A DNA stretch of 53,593 nt from UBA1268 sp965662195 (lineage in GTDB: Bacteria; Planctomycetota; Planctomycetia; Pirellulales; UBA1268), in assembly GCA_965662195.1 (NCBI GenBank), contig CBFIHA010000018.1:1-53593 (forward strand), written 5' to 3'. Positions 53,450 through 53,593 of the stretch are shown one piece after another. Under the pieces are notes generated by a model that was not told the origin of the DNA, searched no databases, and saw only the letters and a program-made list of their open reading frames with translations. Both the position numbers and the translations under genes were made by a program. Positions within the stretch are counted from its first letter, which is position 1; each line of letters opens with the position of its first letter.

Positions 53450-53593
53450 TTCTTTGGCTCTGCGCTCAACCAGCATGTGCATCTGCATGCCTGCGTGACC
53501 GACGGAGTGTTCGAGCGGTCCACCGATGGCGGCGGCGTGACGTTTCACGCAGCTCGGCCTCTGACCGCATCAGATCTGGCAGCTGTGAGCCAA
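53450..53593 (+). mobile_element. IS91-family (Y2-type) transposase fragment
   Basis: The plus strand from about 53450 to the window end reads FFGSALNQHVHLHACV, then TDGVFERS, then GGVTFHAARPLTASDLAAV, matching the central His-rich block of IS91/IS801-type transposases. The transposase N-terminus cannot be upstream because the transporter gene ends at 53421, so this copy is truncated at its 5' side. The rest would lie beyond the window. Confidence 0.75.

Noticed and set aside
53422..53455. Terminator after the transporter gene
   Set aside because: The two GGGGGTT blocks are direct rather than inverted repeats, so no stem can form.
51952..53523. 523-residue open frame on the minus strand opposite the XylR and transporter genes
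   Set aside because: Composition is Arg/His/Gly/Asp-biased as expected from antisense of GC-rich codons; it overlaps two well-supported genes and has no family features.
44951..53593. Whole right-hand block as a tRNA-inserted genomic island
   Set aside because: The tRNA 3' end faces the other direction, no att duplication or integrase was seen, and only a transposase fragment supports mobility; it remains only a weak possibility.
1..53593. CRISPR array
   Set aside because: No regularly spaced repeats with unique spacers were found; the only tandem repeats are the 15-bp coding units at 12195.

Overview
The window looks like the chromosome of a planctomycete of the Pirellulales type. This rests on gene families seen together: DUF1501, a DUF1592/DUF1588 cytochrome-like protein paired with a DUF1552 protein, a DUF1559 protein with a type IV pilin-like N-terminus, two formylglycine sulfatases, a DUF1080 protein, twin-arginine-exported Gfo/Idh/MocA oxidoreductases, and XylR-type LacI/AraC fusion regulators. 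The DNA is GC-rich, and most genes sit in short clusters of two or three. No phage block or CRISPR array was seen. Genus cannot be set from this sequence.

Layout. 1-4.4 kb: 3' end of a DUF1501 gene, then an AraC regulator divergent from an exported TIM-barrel isomerase-like gene and a Gfo/Idh/MocA oxidoreductase. 4.5-9.6 kb: a small lipoprotein, a DUF1559 pseudogene with two in-frame stops, an unusual RCK-channel-RCK potassium channel, a second Gfo/Idh/MocA enzyme and a DUF1269 protein. 9.6-12.7 kb: a Pro-rich exported protein, an esterase, a cupin, a protein with a histone H1-like lysine/alanine tail, and an orphan antitoxin with a well-formed promoter/operator. 12.9-17 kb: aldehyde dehydrogenase, cardiolipin synthase and an exported unknown protein. 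17.1-20.8 kb: mqnB-mqnD (futalosine menaquinone pathway) divergent from mtnB-mtnD-mtnC (methionine salvage). 20.9-22.6 kb: a FIST sensor protein and a lipoprotein.

22.7-25.9 kb: a methyltransferase, an FAD oxidoreductase and a type III polyketide synthase, probably a lipid-quinone or phenolic-lipid pathway. 25.9-27.9 kb: a phytanoyl-CoA dioxygenase-like gene divergent from an AraC regulator, with a 9-bp motif repeated between them. 28.6-31.9 kb: DUF1592 and DUF1552 genes. 32-35.4 kb: glgE and maltokinase, which turn maltose into alpha-glucan. 35.6-40.1 kb: two convergent sulfatases and a DUF1080 protein. 40.2-45 kb: two unknown proteins, a WYL regulator, an ABC-F ATPase and tRNA-Ser(GGA).

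45-53.6 kb is patchier: long gaps, a SnoaL/DUF4440 protein, a sugar-binding ABC protein without permease or ATPase, a decayed XylR pseudogene, then nagB, nagA, an intact XylR-type regulator and a divergent Nramp-like transporter lacking the metal-binding DPGN motif. The window ends inside an IS91-type transposase fragment. The last block reads as an amino-sugar catabolic locus assembled next to degraded paralogous material.

The best candidates for something undescribed are the H1-tailed protein, the metal-site-free Nramp homologue in the nag cluster, the three-gene type III PKS cluster, and the repeated AGATTTTGC operator of the dioxygenase/AraC pair. All functional statements rest on reading motifs by eye; no database search was run.
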